DNA from: Micromonospora sp. C31
GTDB lineage: Bacteria; Actinomycetota; Actinomycetes; Mycobacteriales; Micromonosporaceae
DNA: 64,000 bases
Assembly: GCF_018070575.1 (NCBI RefSeq)
Contig: NZ_JAGPXN010000006.1
Location: 212,224 to 276,223 of the forward strand
Reading direction: 5' to 3'
The position numbers and the translations under genes were made by a program. Numbering within the stretch: position 1 is the stretch's first letter; each line of letters opens with the position of its first letter. The notes under the pieces were generated by a model. It saw only the letters and a list, made by a program, of their open reading frames with translations, did not search any database and was not told the DNA's origin. Below, in pieces: positions 16,758 through 30,300 of this stretch.

Positions 16758-19588
16758 GTCCGGTCCCCCCGCCGGTCGACCCGCAGCCCGCCCCCGGACT
16801 CGCCGGCCGCCTCGATGTGCCGGTCCACCTCGGCGCCGAGGCTGCGCAGGATGTCCAGCACCAACCCGACCACGACCAGGTAGACGCCGACGTCGAAGAA
16901 GAGGGACGTCACCAGGTAGAACTCCCCGATCAGCGGCAGCCACAGGTCGATCCGGGCGCTCTCGAGCACCGACGCGCCCGCGAACAGGGCGACGGCTCCG
17001 GTGCCGACGGAGACGAGGAGGCCGGCGCCGAGCACCGTGCCGGCGCCCACCGGGGCGGCCTCGGCCAACTCGTAGCGGCCGCCGGCCAGGTAGCGCACGG
17101 CCAGCGCCAGGCTCGCCACCAGGCCGCCGGCGAAGCCGCCGCCCGGCGCGTTGTGGCCGGAGAAGAGCAGGAACAGGGAGAAGACCACCACCGTGTGGAA
17201 GACCAGTCGGGTCACCACCTCCAGCACGATCGAACGCTGCCGTTCGTGCAGGGTCGCCCCGCCGCGCAGCCAGACCGGGTGCCCCGGCCGCTGCGCCCGC
17301 CTCGGCGGGTCCGGGCGGCGGGGGCGGGGCCCGGTCCGGGACCGCTGGAAGACCAGGCTGGCCACGCCGGTCGCGGCCACCACCAGCACCGACAGCTCGC
17401 CCATCGTGTCCCAGGCCCGGATGTCGACCAGGGTCACGTTGACCACGTTGCGGCCGTACCCCTGGGTGACCGCCAGGTCTCCGAACGCGTCGGAGATGGT
17501 GGTCGCCTGGCGGGCCGAGGCGGCGGTCAGGGCCAGCCCGCCGACCACCACGCCGACGACCAGCCCGATCGACCGGCGCACCCAGCGCCTGCGTCGCGGG
17601 CGGGCCGAGAACCGCTCCGGCAGCCGGCGCAGCACCAGCACGAAGACCGCGACGGTGGCGGTCTCGACGAGGAACTGGGTCAGCGCCAGGTCCGGGGCGC
17701 CGTAGGCCACGAAGAGCATCGCGGTCCCGTAGCCCGTCATGCCCACCAGCAGCATCGCCGTCAGCCGCCGGCGGGCGCCCACCGCGAGCACCGCCGCGAC
17801 GGTCACCACCGCCACCACCAGGACCTGCACCGGGCTGTCCCAGAGGGCGATCCGGTCCCGCCACGGGCGGGTGGCCAGCATCGCCCCGCCGGGCACCACG
17901 GCGAGCACCAGCAGGATGACGCCGAGGTACTGCGGCAGCGAGCCGCGCTGGGTGGCGCCGGTGACCTCGATGGCCAGCCGGTCGAAGCGGCGGGTGACCC
18001 ACTCGTACCCCTGGTCGCCGGTGACCGGGACGTGCAGCCGGGCCAGCACCGGGGCGAGCGGGCCGCGCAGCGCGAACAGGGCCGCGCCGCCGGCCACGGC
18101 GAGCGCGGAGAAGCCGAGCGCGGGGCTGAGGCCGTGCCACGGTGCCAGGTCCTTGCCGACGACGCCGAACAGCTCGGCGTACGGGCGGAGCAGGCCGTCG
18201 AGGATGCCGGCGGCCGGGCCGGCGGCCAGCCCGACGGCGGCCAGCAGGGCCGGCGGGCCGAGCATCGACGCCGGGATCCGCCCGAGGACCGTCCGCCGCA
18301 CGCCCGCCCGGGTGGCGAACGCGCCCCAGACGAACCGGGCGCTGTAGGCGACGGTGAGCGCGGTGCCGGCCACCAGCACGGCGAGGACGGCGGGCCGGTC
18401 GGTGAAGGCGGCCAGCACGGCCTCCTTGGCGACGAAGCCGACCAGTGGCGGCAGCCCGGCCATCGACGCGGCGGCGAGCACCGTCACGGTGGCGAGCAGC
18501 GGCGCGCCGCGCCCCAGCCCGGACAGCTCGCGCAGGTCGCGGGTGCCCGCCAGGCGGTCGACGATGCCGACGACGAGGAAGAGCGGCGCCTTGAACAGGG
18601 CGTGGGCCAGCAGCATCACCGCCCCCGCCAGCGCGGTGTCCGGGGTGCCCGCCCCGAGCGTCACCGCGATCAGGCCGAGCTGGCTGACCGTGCCGTACGC
18701 CAGCAGCAGCTTCAGGTCGGTCTGCCGCAGCGCCGCCCAGCCCCCGGCCAGCATGGTGGCCAGGCCCGCGACCACGACCACCGGCCGCCACGGGCCGACG
18801 CTCGCCAGCACCGGTGCGAGCAGCCCGATCAGGTATACGCCCGCCTTCACCATCGCGGCGGCGTGCAGGTACGCGCTCACCGGCGTGGGGGCGGCCATCG
18901 CCGTCGGCAGCCACGAGCTGAACGGCAGCAGCGCCGACTTGGACAGCGCCCCGGCGAGGATCAGCAGGACCGCCGTGACGAGGTACGCCCCGGCCGGCAA
19001 CGTGGCGGCGGTGATCTCCGACCAGCGGTAGGTGCCGGCGTGCCCGCCGAGCATGATGAACCCCACCAGCATCGCCAGCCCGCCGAGCGTGGTCACGGTC
19101 AGCGCCTGCGCCGCCGCCCACCGGCTGGAGCGCCGCTCGGGGCTGTGCCCGATCAGCAGGTACGAGAAGATCGTGGTGAGTTCCCAGCACACGTAGAGCA
19201 GCAGCAGGTCGTCGGCGAGGACCAGGCCGAGCATCGCCCCCGCGAAGGCCACCATGACGGCCGCGAACCGGGCCACGCCGGGCGACTCCCGGCCGAAGTA
19301 GTGGGCGCTGTAGACGAGGACCAGCGCGCCGACGCCGCCCACGAGCAGGACCATCAACCAGGACAGGGTGGTCAGCCGCAGCGTCAGGTCGACGTCGAGT
19401 TGGCCGACCCACGGGTACGTCTCGACCACCGCGCCGCCGTCGCGCACGGCGGGGGTGCGGGCCAGCGCCCACCCGAACGCGGCCGCTGGCGCCAGCGCCA
19501 GCGGGTAGCAGGCGCGGGGACCCCACCACCGGACGAGCAGGGGTGCGACGAGGGCCGCCACGAGGTGGAGGATCAGCAGTACGAGCAC
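16754..19588 (-). CDS. mrpA: Na+/H+ antiporter subunit MrpA fused with MrpB
   Basis: A 944-residue polytopic protein, the largest Mrp subunit. The NuoL-like module covers about residues 90-480 (DDLLLLYVCWELTTIFSYLL; LSKSALLPFSSWLPTAM; PTPVSAYLHAAAMVKAGVYL). A MrpA C-terminal part (YGAPDLALTQFLVETATVAV) follows, then, from about 790, a complete MnhB-like domain (FHTVVVFSLFLLFSGHNAPGGGF). The A+B fusion is usual in actinobacteria and explains why no separate mrpB is seen. The GTG start at 19588 has GGGAG five bases upstream; a GTG at 19636 is possible but has no ribosome site. First gene of the six-gene operon. Confidence 0.93.
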   Translation of the reverse strand: MLVLLILHLVAALVAPLLVRWWGPRACYPLALAPAAAFGWALARTPAVRDGGAVVETYPWVGQLDVDLTLRLTTLSWLMVLLVGGVGALVLVYSAHYFGRESPGVARFAAVMVAFAGAMLGLVLADDLLLLYVCWELTTIFSYLLIGHSPERRSSRWAAAQALTVTTLGGLAMLVGFIMLGGHAGTYRWSEITAATLPAGAYLVTAVLLILAGALSKSALLPFSSWLPTAMAAPTPVSAYLHAAAMVKAGVYLIGLLAPVLASVGPWRPVVVVAGLATMLAGGWAALRQTDLKLLLAYGTVSQLGLIAVTLGAGTPDTALAGAVMLLAHALFKAPLFLVVGIVDRLAGTRDLRELSGLGRGAPLLATVTVLAAASMAGLPPLVGFVAKEAVLAAFTDRPAVLAVLVAGTALTVAYSARFVWGAFATRAGVRRTVLGRIPASMLGPPALLAAVGLAAGPAAGILDGLLRPYAELFGVVGKDLAPWHGLSPALGFSALAVAGGAALFALRGPLAPVLARLHVPVTGDQGYEWVTRRFDRLAIEVTGATQRGSLPQYLGVILLVLAVVPGGAMLATRPWRDRIALWDSPVQVLVVAVVTVAAVLAVGARRRLTAMLLVGMTGYGTAMLFVAYGAPDLALTQFLVETATVAVFVLVLRRLPERFSARPRRRRWVRRSIGLVVGVVVGGLALTAASARQATTISDAFGDLAVTQGYGRNVVNVTLVDIRAWDTMGELSVLVVAATGVASLVFQRSRTGPRPRRPDPPRRAQRPGHPVWLRGGATLHERQRSIVLEVVTRLVFHTVVVFSLFLLFSGHNAPGGGFAGGLVASLALAVRYLAGGRYELAEAAPVGAGTVLGAGLLVSVGTGAVALFAGASVLESARIDLWLPLIGEFYLVTSLFFDVGVYLVVVGLVLDILRSLGAEVDRHIEAAGESGGGLRVDRRGDRT

Positions 19589-19712
19589 CCGCGCTCCCGG
19601 TCGAGGTGGCTGCGGCGCGCCGAGGTGGGACGGCACCTAGGTGCGATCACACGCCAGTTCGTCGCCCGGCGGGGGGTTTTGCGCGAATTCGTCCCGTTCT
19701 GCGGCGGGATGC

Positions 19713-20114
19713 TCAGCCGACGGTGACCTCGGCGACCGGGGCGACGGGATCCAGGGCGGGGCGCTCGCGGCGGGGCTCCACCAGCAGGTCGGGCCGGCCG
19801 AGCTGGACCACGATCTTGTTGACCACCCGCTGGGCGGCGGCGAGGGAGCGCACGGACAACAACCGGCCCCGACTCTCCCGCCGCAGCACGAAGTAGTGCA
19901 CGGCGGCGCGGACCTGGCCCCGGTCGGCCGCACTGGCCTGCGCGGTGGAGACGACCAGCTCCCGCAGGGCGGCGGCGAGCCGCTCGGCCAGCTCCAGCTC
20001 CGGGCCGGACAGGCCGGCGCGGACGGCGGCCAGATGACTGTCGACCTTGCGGATGAGCACGTCGGTGCCGGGCTCGAAGCTCCGCTGCTCGACGGTCAAA
20101 CCGATCCCCTCCAC
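19713..20114 (-). CDS. Conserved hypothetical protein, unknown function
   Basis: A 133-residue soluble protein, charged and helical in the first half (EPGTDVLIRKVDSHLAAVRA; LELAERLAAALRELVVSTAQ), with a short conserved-looking core VRAAVHYFVLRRESRGRLLS. No domain is recognised with confidence and there is no signal or membrane segment. Two starts are possible: GTG 20114, or TTG 20099, which has GGAGGGG six bases upstream and may be the real one. It is divergent from lhr across an unusually AT-rich promoter region with a palindrome. Confidence 0.65.
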   Translation of the reverse strand: MEGIGLTVEQRSFEPGTDVLIRKVDSHLAAVRAGLSGPELELAERLAAALRELVVSTAQASAADRGQVRAAVHYFVLRRESRGRLLSVRSLAAAQRVVNKIVVQLGRPDLLVEPRRERPALDPVAPVAEVTVG

Positions 20115-20169
20115 CCCAGGCCGACGCTCCGGGTGAAGTTACTTTATGTTGTGGGGCACAAGCAAGCAG

Positions 20170-20184
20170 TTAAGTAAGACTTAA
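20170..20184. promoter_or_regulatory. AT-rich palindrome in the divergent promoter upstream of lhr
   Basis: TTAAGTAAGACTTAA is a perfect 6-bp inverted repeat with a 3-base centre. A further TTACTT (20137-20142) is complementary to AAGTAA within it. The segment from about 20135 to 20200 is strikingly AT-rich for this genome. It is a candidate operator for the small unknown gene, for lhr, or for both. Confidence 0.5.
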
Positions 20185-20280
20185 TGGATTAAACGCACAA
20201 ACATCGCGCCCGGTCCGGAGCAGGGCTTCGTGCCCCCGCCAAGGGCCGGAATGTCGGTCCACCGGGGCAGGATGGATGGC

Positions 20281-24954
<4,674 letters not shown>

Positions 24955-25025
24955 CCCACACCGACAGGCACGAGAAGCCAGGCCGGCCGGAAAGCCGCGT
25001 CGGTGTCGGTCGGTCGGTGGTCTCG

Positions 25026-25047
25026 TGCACGGGGCAGCTCGACAGCG
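25026..25047 (+). repeat. Interspersed repeat copy (22-mer, also at 47914-47935)
   Basis: The 22 bases from 25026 (core CACGGGGCAGCTCGACA) recur exactly, inverted, at 47935-47914 and with small changes at 47993, 48046 and 48099. The copy lies in the 139-base gap between lhr and the lipoprotein gene, two convergent genes. The function is unknown. Confidence 0.75.
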
Positions 25048-25093
25048 TCTCCGGAGCACGTCCTGCCACCAGCACCGCATGGTCGCCAGTCGG

Positions 25094-25693
25094 TCAGCGC
25101 AGGCTCGTGAGGACCTTCTCGTACCGGGCGCGGTCGGCGGCGGGGGTCTTCGCCTCCAGGTAGTTGAGCACCACCGTGCCCCGCCGGAACGACTGGCCGC
25201 CCCACGTCTCGGCGATGTCGCTGGCGCTGGTCTCGTCGGGGAAGACGTAGACGGTGACGGCGTCGGTGGCGACCAGCTCGGAGCAGCCCAGCCCGAGCCC
25301 GTCCGGGCCGCAGTCGACCGACCGGTCCCGGGGGTTCGGCACCTTGAGCCCGGCGGCCTTGAACGCGTCCACGACCTGCCGCGCCCCGGGCGTCCCGGTC
25401 GGCCGGACCGGCAGCTTCACGGTCGGCGGGCTGGCGGGACGGCGCTCGGTCGGCCCGCCGGCGCTCGGGCCCGCCGGGCCCGGGCCCTTCGGCGACGTGG
25501 TCGGCGGGGCGGCCGGCGTCGCGGTCGGGCCGGTCGGGCCCGACGACAGCGGGTCGGCCGGGGTCGACGCCGGGGCGGCCGGGGTCGACGCCGGGGGCGC
25601 GGCGCGCCGGTCCTCCGCGTCGTCGCCGCAGGCGGCGGTGAGTGCGGCGGCGATCACGAGCACCGCGACGGCGGGCAGGCTCCGGTTGGTCAC
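25094..25693 (-). CDS. Putative lipoprotein, unknown function
   Basis: A 199-residue secreted lipoprotein candidate. After a GTG start (25693) the N-terminus VTNRSLPAVAVLVIAAALTAAC gives a signal peptide with lipobox LTAAC; Cys at about residue 22 would be lipidated. A Pro/Ala/Thr-rich linker (about 28-95) leads to a C-terminal domain of about 100 residues (ARQVVDAFKAAGLKVPNPRD, then DCGPDGLGLGCSELV with two cysteines that could pair). I recognise no family. Convergent with lhr; upstream open frame before the GTG has no start signals. Confidence 0.7.
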   Translation of the reverse strand: MTNRSLPAVAVLVIAAALTAACGDDAEDRRAAPPASTPAAPASTPADPLSSGPTGPTATPAAPPTTSPKGPGPAGPSAGGPTERRPASPPTVKLPVRPTGTPGARQVVDAFKAAGLKVPNPRDRSVDCGPDGLGLGCSELVATDAVTVYVFPDETSASDIAETWGGQSFRRGTVVLNYLEAKTPAADRARYEKVLTSLR

Positions 25694-25814
25694 CCCTGGC
25701 AGTCTGCCCAACCCGGCCCCGTCCCGGCAGTGGCCGGTCGGCCAGTGCCGCTGTCCCATTTCTGCCACCCCGCCCCGGTCGGCCGCCCGGTCCGGCGGGC
25801 GTACGCGCTTGGGG

Positions 25815-26167
25815 TCAGCAGAGCGGCACGGCGCCGCCGTGGATCGCCGAGACGTACGCGTGGCTGACGTACTGGCCGCTGGCGAGGCGGTTCCACCGGT
25901 TGGTGGTCCGGTACGGGCCGGCGACGGTCTGCCCGGTCACCTGGCACTGGATCGGCACGTTGGCGTACCGGGCGGCCAGGCCGCGCACCGCGTAGCCCGT
26001 GCTGGCGCCGGCGCGGATGTTGAGCGGGCCGTCGCCCACCACGCCCCGCGGGCCGCTGCCGGTCCACAGGTACGCCACGTCCACCCAGGCGTTGGTGGTC
26101 AGCTGCGACCCGTCCCGGAAGGTGCCGTCGGCGAGGTCGACGCCGGCCGGGTTCAGGGCAGAATCAT
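25815..26167 (-). pseudogene. Secreted-type SH3-like domain gene with a disrupted start
   Basis: The minus-strand frame is open from 26177 to 25815 and reads as real protein: LADGTFRDGSQLTTNAWVDV, then PLNIRAGASTGYAVRGLAAR (an SH3b-like LNIRAG...VRGL pattern) and the end AIHGGAVPLC. There is no start codon in this frame until GTG 26084, inside the domain. In the next frame, ATG 26167 has an excellent AGGAG six bases upstream but stops after four codons (M-I-L-P). A single-base shift within those codons would restore a gene of about 117 residues. It is either a frameshifted gene, a base-calling error, or a remnant; the shortest intact reading is 25815-26084 (89 residues). Confidence 0.5.
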
Positions 26168-26202
26168 GGCATTCTCCTCAGAACTCCCTGATCGTGCCCT
26201 TG

Positions 26203-26232
26203 TTGACAGATCGACAGGAACCTCCATACAAA
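26203..26232 (+). promoter_or_regulatory. Sigma-70-type promoter for the nei gene
   Basis: A perfect TTGACA (26203-26208), 18 bases, then TACAAA (26227-26232), in an AT-rich stretch. The transcript would start near 26240, about 37 bases before the nei GTG at 26277. It is one of the clearest -35/-10 pairs in the window. Confidence 0.7.
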
Positions 26233-26276
26233 TAGCGACACATGCGAATTCGACTCGGACGAGGAAGGATGGACGG

Positions 26277-27101
26277 GTGCCCGAAGGCGACACCGTCTGG
26301 AACACCGCCCGCGTACTGCACCGCGCCCTGGCCGGCGCTTGCCTGAGCGGCAGCGACTTCCGGGTGCCGCAGCTCGCCGCCGCGGACCTCACCGGCTGGA
26401 CCGTGCAGGAGTCGGCCAGCCGGGGCAAGCACCTGCTGCTCCGCCTCACCGCCCCACCACGGGCCGCAGCCCCGGGAGACCACGGCGGGGCGCGTTGGAC
26501 GCTGCACTCGCACCTGCGCATGGACGGCGCGTGGCGGGCGTACGCGCCGGGGGAACGGTGGACGGCCCGGCCGGCCCACCTGATCCGGGTCGTGCTGCGC
26601 AGCGCGCGGGGGGTCGCCGTCGGCTACCACCTGCACGACCTGGCACTGGTGCCGACCGCCGAGGAGGAGGCGCTCGTCGGGCACCTCGGCCCCGACCTGC
26701 TCGGTGCGGACTGGGACCCGGCGGAGGCGGTACGCCGGCTGGCCGCCCACCCGGACGCCACCATCTCCGAGGCGCTGCTCGACCAGCGCAACCTGGCCGG
26801 CGTCGGCAACCTCTACAAGTGCGAGGTGCTCTTCCTGCGCGGCGTCTCACCGTGGACCCCGGTACGCGCGGTGCCGGACCTCGCCGGCACCGTCGCCCTG
26901 GCGCAGAAGCTGCTCGCGGCGAACCGGGGCCGCTGGACGCAGAGCACCACCGGGTCGCTGCACCGGGGGCAGACCAGCTACGTCTACGGCCGGCGCGCCC
27001 AACCCTGCCGCCGGTGCGGCACGGCGATCCGCAAGGAGGAACTGGGCGAGCGGGTCACCTACTGGTGCCCGCTCTGCCAGCCGGAACATCCCGCCGGCTG
27101 A
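26277..27101 (+). CDS. nei: Fpg/Nei-family DNA glycosylase/AP lyase (endonuclease VIII-like)
   Basis: A 274-residue base-excision-repair enzyme. The mature N-terminus PEGDTVWNTARVL supplies the catalytic Pro and Glu of the family. A helix-two-turn-helix region (EALLDQRNLAGVGNLYKCEVLF) follows near residues 165-186, and the C-terminal zinc finger is CRRCG...CPLCQ. PEGD rather than PELPEV places it in the Nei branch, which removes oxidised pyrimidines. GTG start 26277, with GAAGGATGG upstream. It is followed by a strong hairpin and is driven by a clear TTGACA/TACAAA promoter. Confidence 0.92.
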   Translation: MPEGDTVWNTARVLHRALAGACLSGSDFRVPQLAAADLTGWTVQESASRGKHLLLRLTAPPRAAAPGDHGGARWTLHSHLRMDGAWRAYAPGERWTARPAHLIRVVLRSARGVAVGYHLHDLALVPTAEEEALVGHLGPDLLGADWDPAEAVRRLAAHPDATISEALLDQRNLAGVGNLYKCEVLFLRGVSPWTPVRAVPDLAGTVALAQKLLAANRGRWTQSTTGSLHRGQTSYVYGRRAQPCRRCGTAIRKEELGERVTYWCPLCQPEHPAG

Positions 27102-27146
27102 CCGGCACCGCGGGTCACCCGTCGGCCGGCGTGTCGGGCGGGACAC

Positions 27147-27190
27147 TCCGTATCTGCGGCGACGATTCGCCTCGCCGCCGCAGATACGGA
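27147..27190. terminator. Long hairpin terminator after nei
   Basis: A perfect 15-bp stem: TCCGTATCTGCGGCG (27147-27161) pairs with CGCCGCAGATACGGA (27176-27190) around a 14-base loop, 46 bases past the nei stop. An alternative inner hairpin (GGCGA/TCGCC) is nested in it. No T-run. It separates nei from the multicopper-oxidase-like gene. Confidence 0.75.
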
Positions 27191-27220
27191 CGATTGGGTA
27201 CTTCCTAACCCCACCGTCGA

Positions 27221-27269
27221 GGTCGCATGCTGCGGTTGACTCCTCACGCATCGTCAACGAAGCGCGACC
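27221..27269. promoter_or_regulatory. Nested inverted repeats upstream of the oxidase-like gene
   Basis: Inner arms GTTGAC (27235-27240) and GTCAAC (27253-27258) are nested, nearly concentrically, in outer arms GGTCGC (27221-27226) and GCGACC (27264-27269). They lie 52 bases before the ATG at 27321. A regulator-binding site or a 5' leader structure is possible. Confidence 0.4.
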
Positions 27270-27320
27270 AGTCCGCCACGCCGCCGTGGCGGTCGCCGCG
27301 CCCGGACACCGGGGAGAGCC

Positions 27321-30300
27321 ATGGAGCTGTTCCGCAGACTCCGCATCCCGTGGGCGCAGCGGGCGGCGCCCCGCACCGGCGACGACGTCGGCGACGGGAC
27401 CGGGGCGGCCGGCGTCCCGGCGGCCCGGCGCGCGGCGGAGCCGGTCGTCGCGCCGGCCAGCCTCGATCCGGCCGCCGCCCCGCGCCACTTCGGCCCGGTG
27501 CCCAATTACGCGCACAGCCCGCGGCCGGTCGTCGACGCCGACGGCTCCGTGGTACCCGGCACCGGCATCCGCAAGTTCGTCGACGCGCTGCCACGCCCCG
27601 GCACACCCGGCCGCACCGAGCTGGGCGCCCGTCTGCCGGTGGCGGTGCCCGACACCGTCAGCTACCCGGGCTGCGACTACTACGAGATCGGCCTGGAGCA
27701 GTACGCGCAGCGGCTGCACCGGGACCTGCCGGCGACCCGGCTGCGCGGCTACCGGCAGCTCAACCTCGGCACGGACGCCCACGGGCACAACACGGTCGTG
27801 CCGGCGGGGCGGCCCTGGCACCTCGGCCCGCTCATCCTGGCCCGGCGGGGCCGGCCGGTCCGGGTCAAGTTCATCAACCAGCTCCCCACCGGCCGATCCG
27901 GCGACCTCTTCCTGCCGGTCGACCCCACCGTCGACGGCGCCGGAACCGGCCCGCTCGACGGCCCGGCACCCTACCCGCAGAACCGGGCGGTGCCGCGGCT
28001 GGCGGGCGCGCACACCGGCTGGACCAGCGCCGGCAACCCCTGGCAGTGGATCACCCCGGCCGGCGAGATCACCCCGTACCCGACGGGGCCCGGCCTGAGC
28101 CACGTGCCCGACATGCCGCCGCCCGGCGCGGGCGCCAGCACGCTCTACTACCCGAACGAGCAGAGCGGCCGGCTGTGCTGGTTCCACGACAACACAGTCG
28201 GCCTGGCAAGGCTCACCGTCTACTCCGGGCAGCTCGCGCTCTACCTGCTCACCGACCCGGCGGAGGAGCGGCTCGTCGCCGACGGGGTGCTCCCCGCCGA
28301 CCAGCTGCCTCTGGTGTTCGAGGACAAGACCTTCGTGCCGGGGGACAGCCAGCTCGCCGGGGAGGACCCGACGTGGGACCGGGACCGCTGGGGCTCCCGG
28401 GGCAGCCTCTGGCACCCGCACGTCTACCAGCCCCGGCAGAACCCGCACCGGGCCGACGGGGCGAACCCGACCGGCCGGTGGGACTACGGCCCGTGGTCGC
28501 GTACGGGCGACGACACCGGGCAGCGGGGGCACGGGGGGACGCCGCAGCGGGCGGGCCCGGTGCCGAACCCGCACCACGACCCGGTCGCCGCACCCGACGA
28601 GCCGCCGTTGGCGCCCGGCGTACCGCACCCCTCGGCGGTGCCGGACGCGTTCGGCGACACCGTGCTGGTCAACGGGACCGCGTACCCGTACCTGGCGGTC
28701 GAGCCGAGGACGTACCGGTTCCGGATCCTCAACGCCTGCCTGGACCGTGCCCTGAACCTCCAGCTATACCGGGCCCGCTCGGACGGGCCGATGTGGGACG
28801 CGGACGGCGGGCTGGCCGACGCCGACGCCGGTGAGGTGCCGATGGTGGAGGCGGTGCGCGCGCCGGACCGACCGGCCGGCTGGCCGACGGACGGGCGCGA
28901 CGGCGGGGTCCCGGACCCGCGCGCCGCCGGCCCGGAACTCGTCCAGATCGGCAACGAGTGCGGCCTGCTCCCCGCGCCGGTGGTGGTGCCGAACCAGCCG
29001 GTCGGCTACCGGTACGACCGGCGCGACCCGACCGTGCTCAACGTCGACGGGCACGCGCTGCTGCTCGCCCCGGGGGAGGCGGCCGACGTGCTGGTGGACT
29101 TCTCCGCCGTCCCGCCCGGCGGCACCCTGATCCTCTACAACGACTGCCCGGCCCCGCTGCCCGGCTTCGACCCGCGCGCCGACCACCGCACCGGTGGCCC
29201 GGACCGCACCGCCGAGGGCGGGGCGCCACCGACTTACCCCGGGTACGGGCCGAACACCCGCACCCTGCTCCAGTTCCGGGTCGCGGGCACCCCGGCGCCG
29301 CCGTACGACCTGGCTGGGCTGCGCGAGCGCCTGCCCGGCGCGTACGCGGCCAGCCAGCGCCCGCCGATCGTGCCGCAGCCGGCGTACGACGCCGCGTTCG
29401 GCACCCGGACGGCGCGCGACACGGTGGTCCCGGTGCACGCCGGCACGGTCAGCTTCGTCCCGGCCGGCGCCGCCGCCCCGGTGCTCCTGCCGATCGAGGT
29501 CAAGTCGGTGCAGCAGGTCTTCGAACCGGACCACGGCCGGCTCGTCGGCCGGCTCGGCGTCGGGCACCCGCACGCCGGGCCGCTCTCCCCCACCGTCCTG
29601 CCCCTCGGGCCGACCGACCCGGCCACCGAGGTGCTGCACGTCAGCGATCCGGCCGTCGCGGTGGGCGGGCCCGCCGACGGCACCCAGCTCTGGCGGATCC
29701 GCGGCAGCAGCCGGCAGACCCAGCCGGTGCGGTTCACCGGCTGCGACGTGCAGGTGATCGGCCGGGTCGGCTGGGACGGCGCCACCCGCGCACCGCACCC
29801 GGCGGAGCGGGGCTGGAAGCAGGTCGTCCGGGTCGACCCGTGTGAGGACGTGGTCGTCGCGCTCCGTCCGGTCGCGCCGCCCTTGCCGTTCAAGATCGGC
29901 GACAGCGTACGGCTGCTCGACCCGAGCCGGCCGGCCGGCGCCCGGACCGGCTCGACCCCGGTCAGCCCGCTGGACGGCCGGCCCGCGACGGTGGTGAACC
30001 AGCCCGTCAACCTGGGTTGGGAATACCACTGGCACAGTCAGCTCGGCGGCCACCGGGACCAGGGCATGATCCGGCCGCTGGTGCTGCGGGTGGCACCCCG
30101 GGCACCGAGCGGGCTGACCGTGACCCCCGTCCCCGGCTCGGCCACCGCGCTACCGGCGATCGCCCTGACCTGGACGGGCAACGGCAGTCGCCCGCCGGCC
30201 ACCAGCCATCTGCTCCAGCGGGCCACCGACGCCGCCTTCACGCAGGGGCTCACGGCGATCACCGTGGCGGCCACGGCGACCCGCTACACCGACGCCACCG

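Noticed and set aside
27147..27190. Insertion-sequence end or attachment site
   Set aside because: A single perfect hairpin right after a stop codon with no transposase or second copy fits a terminator better.
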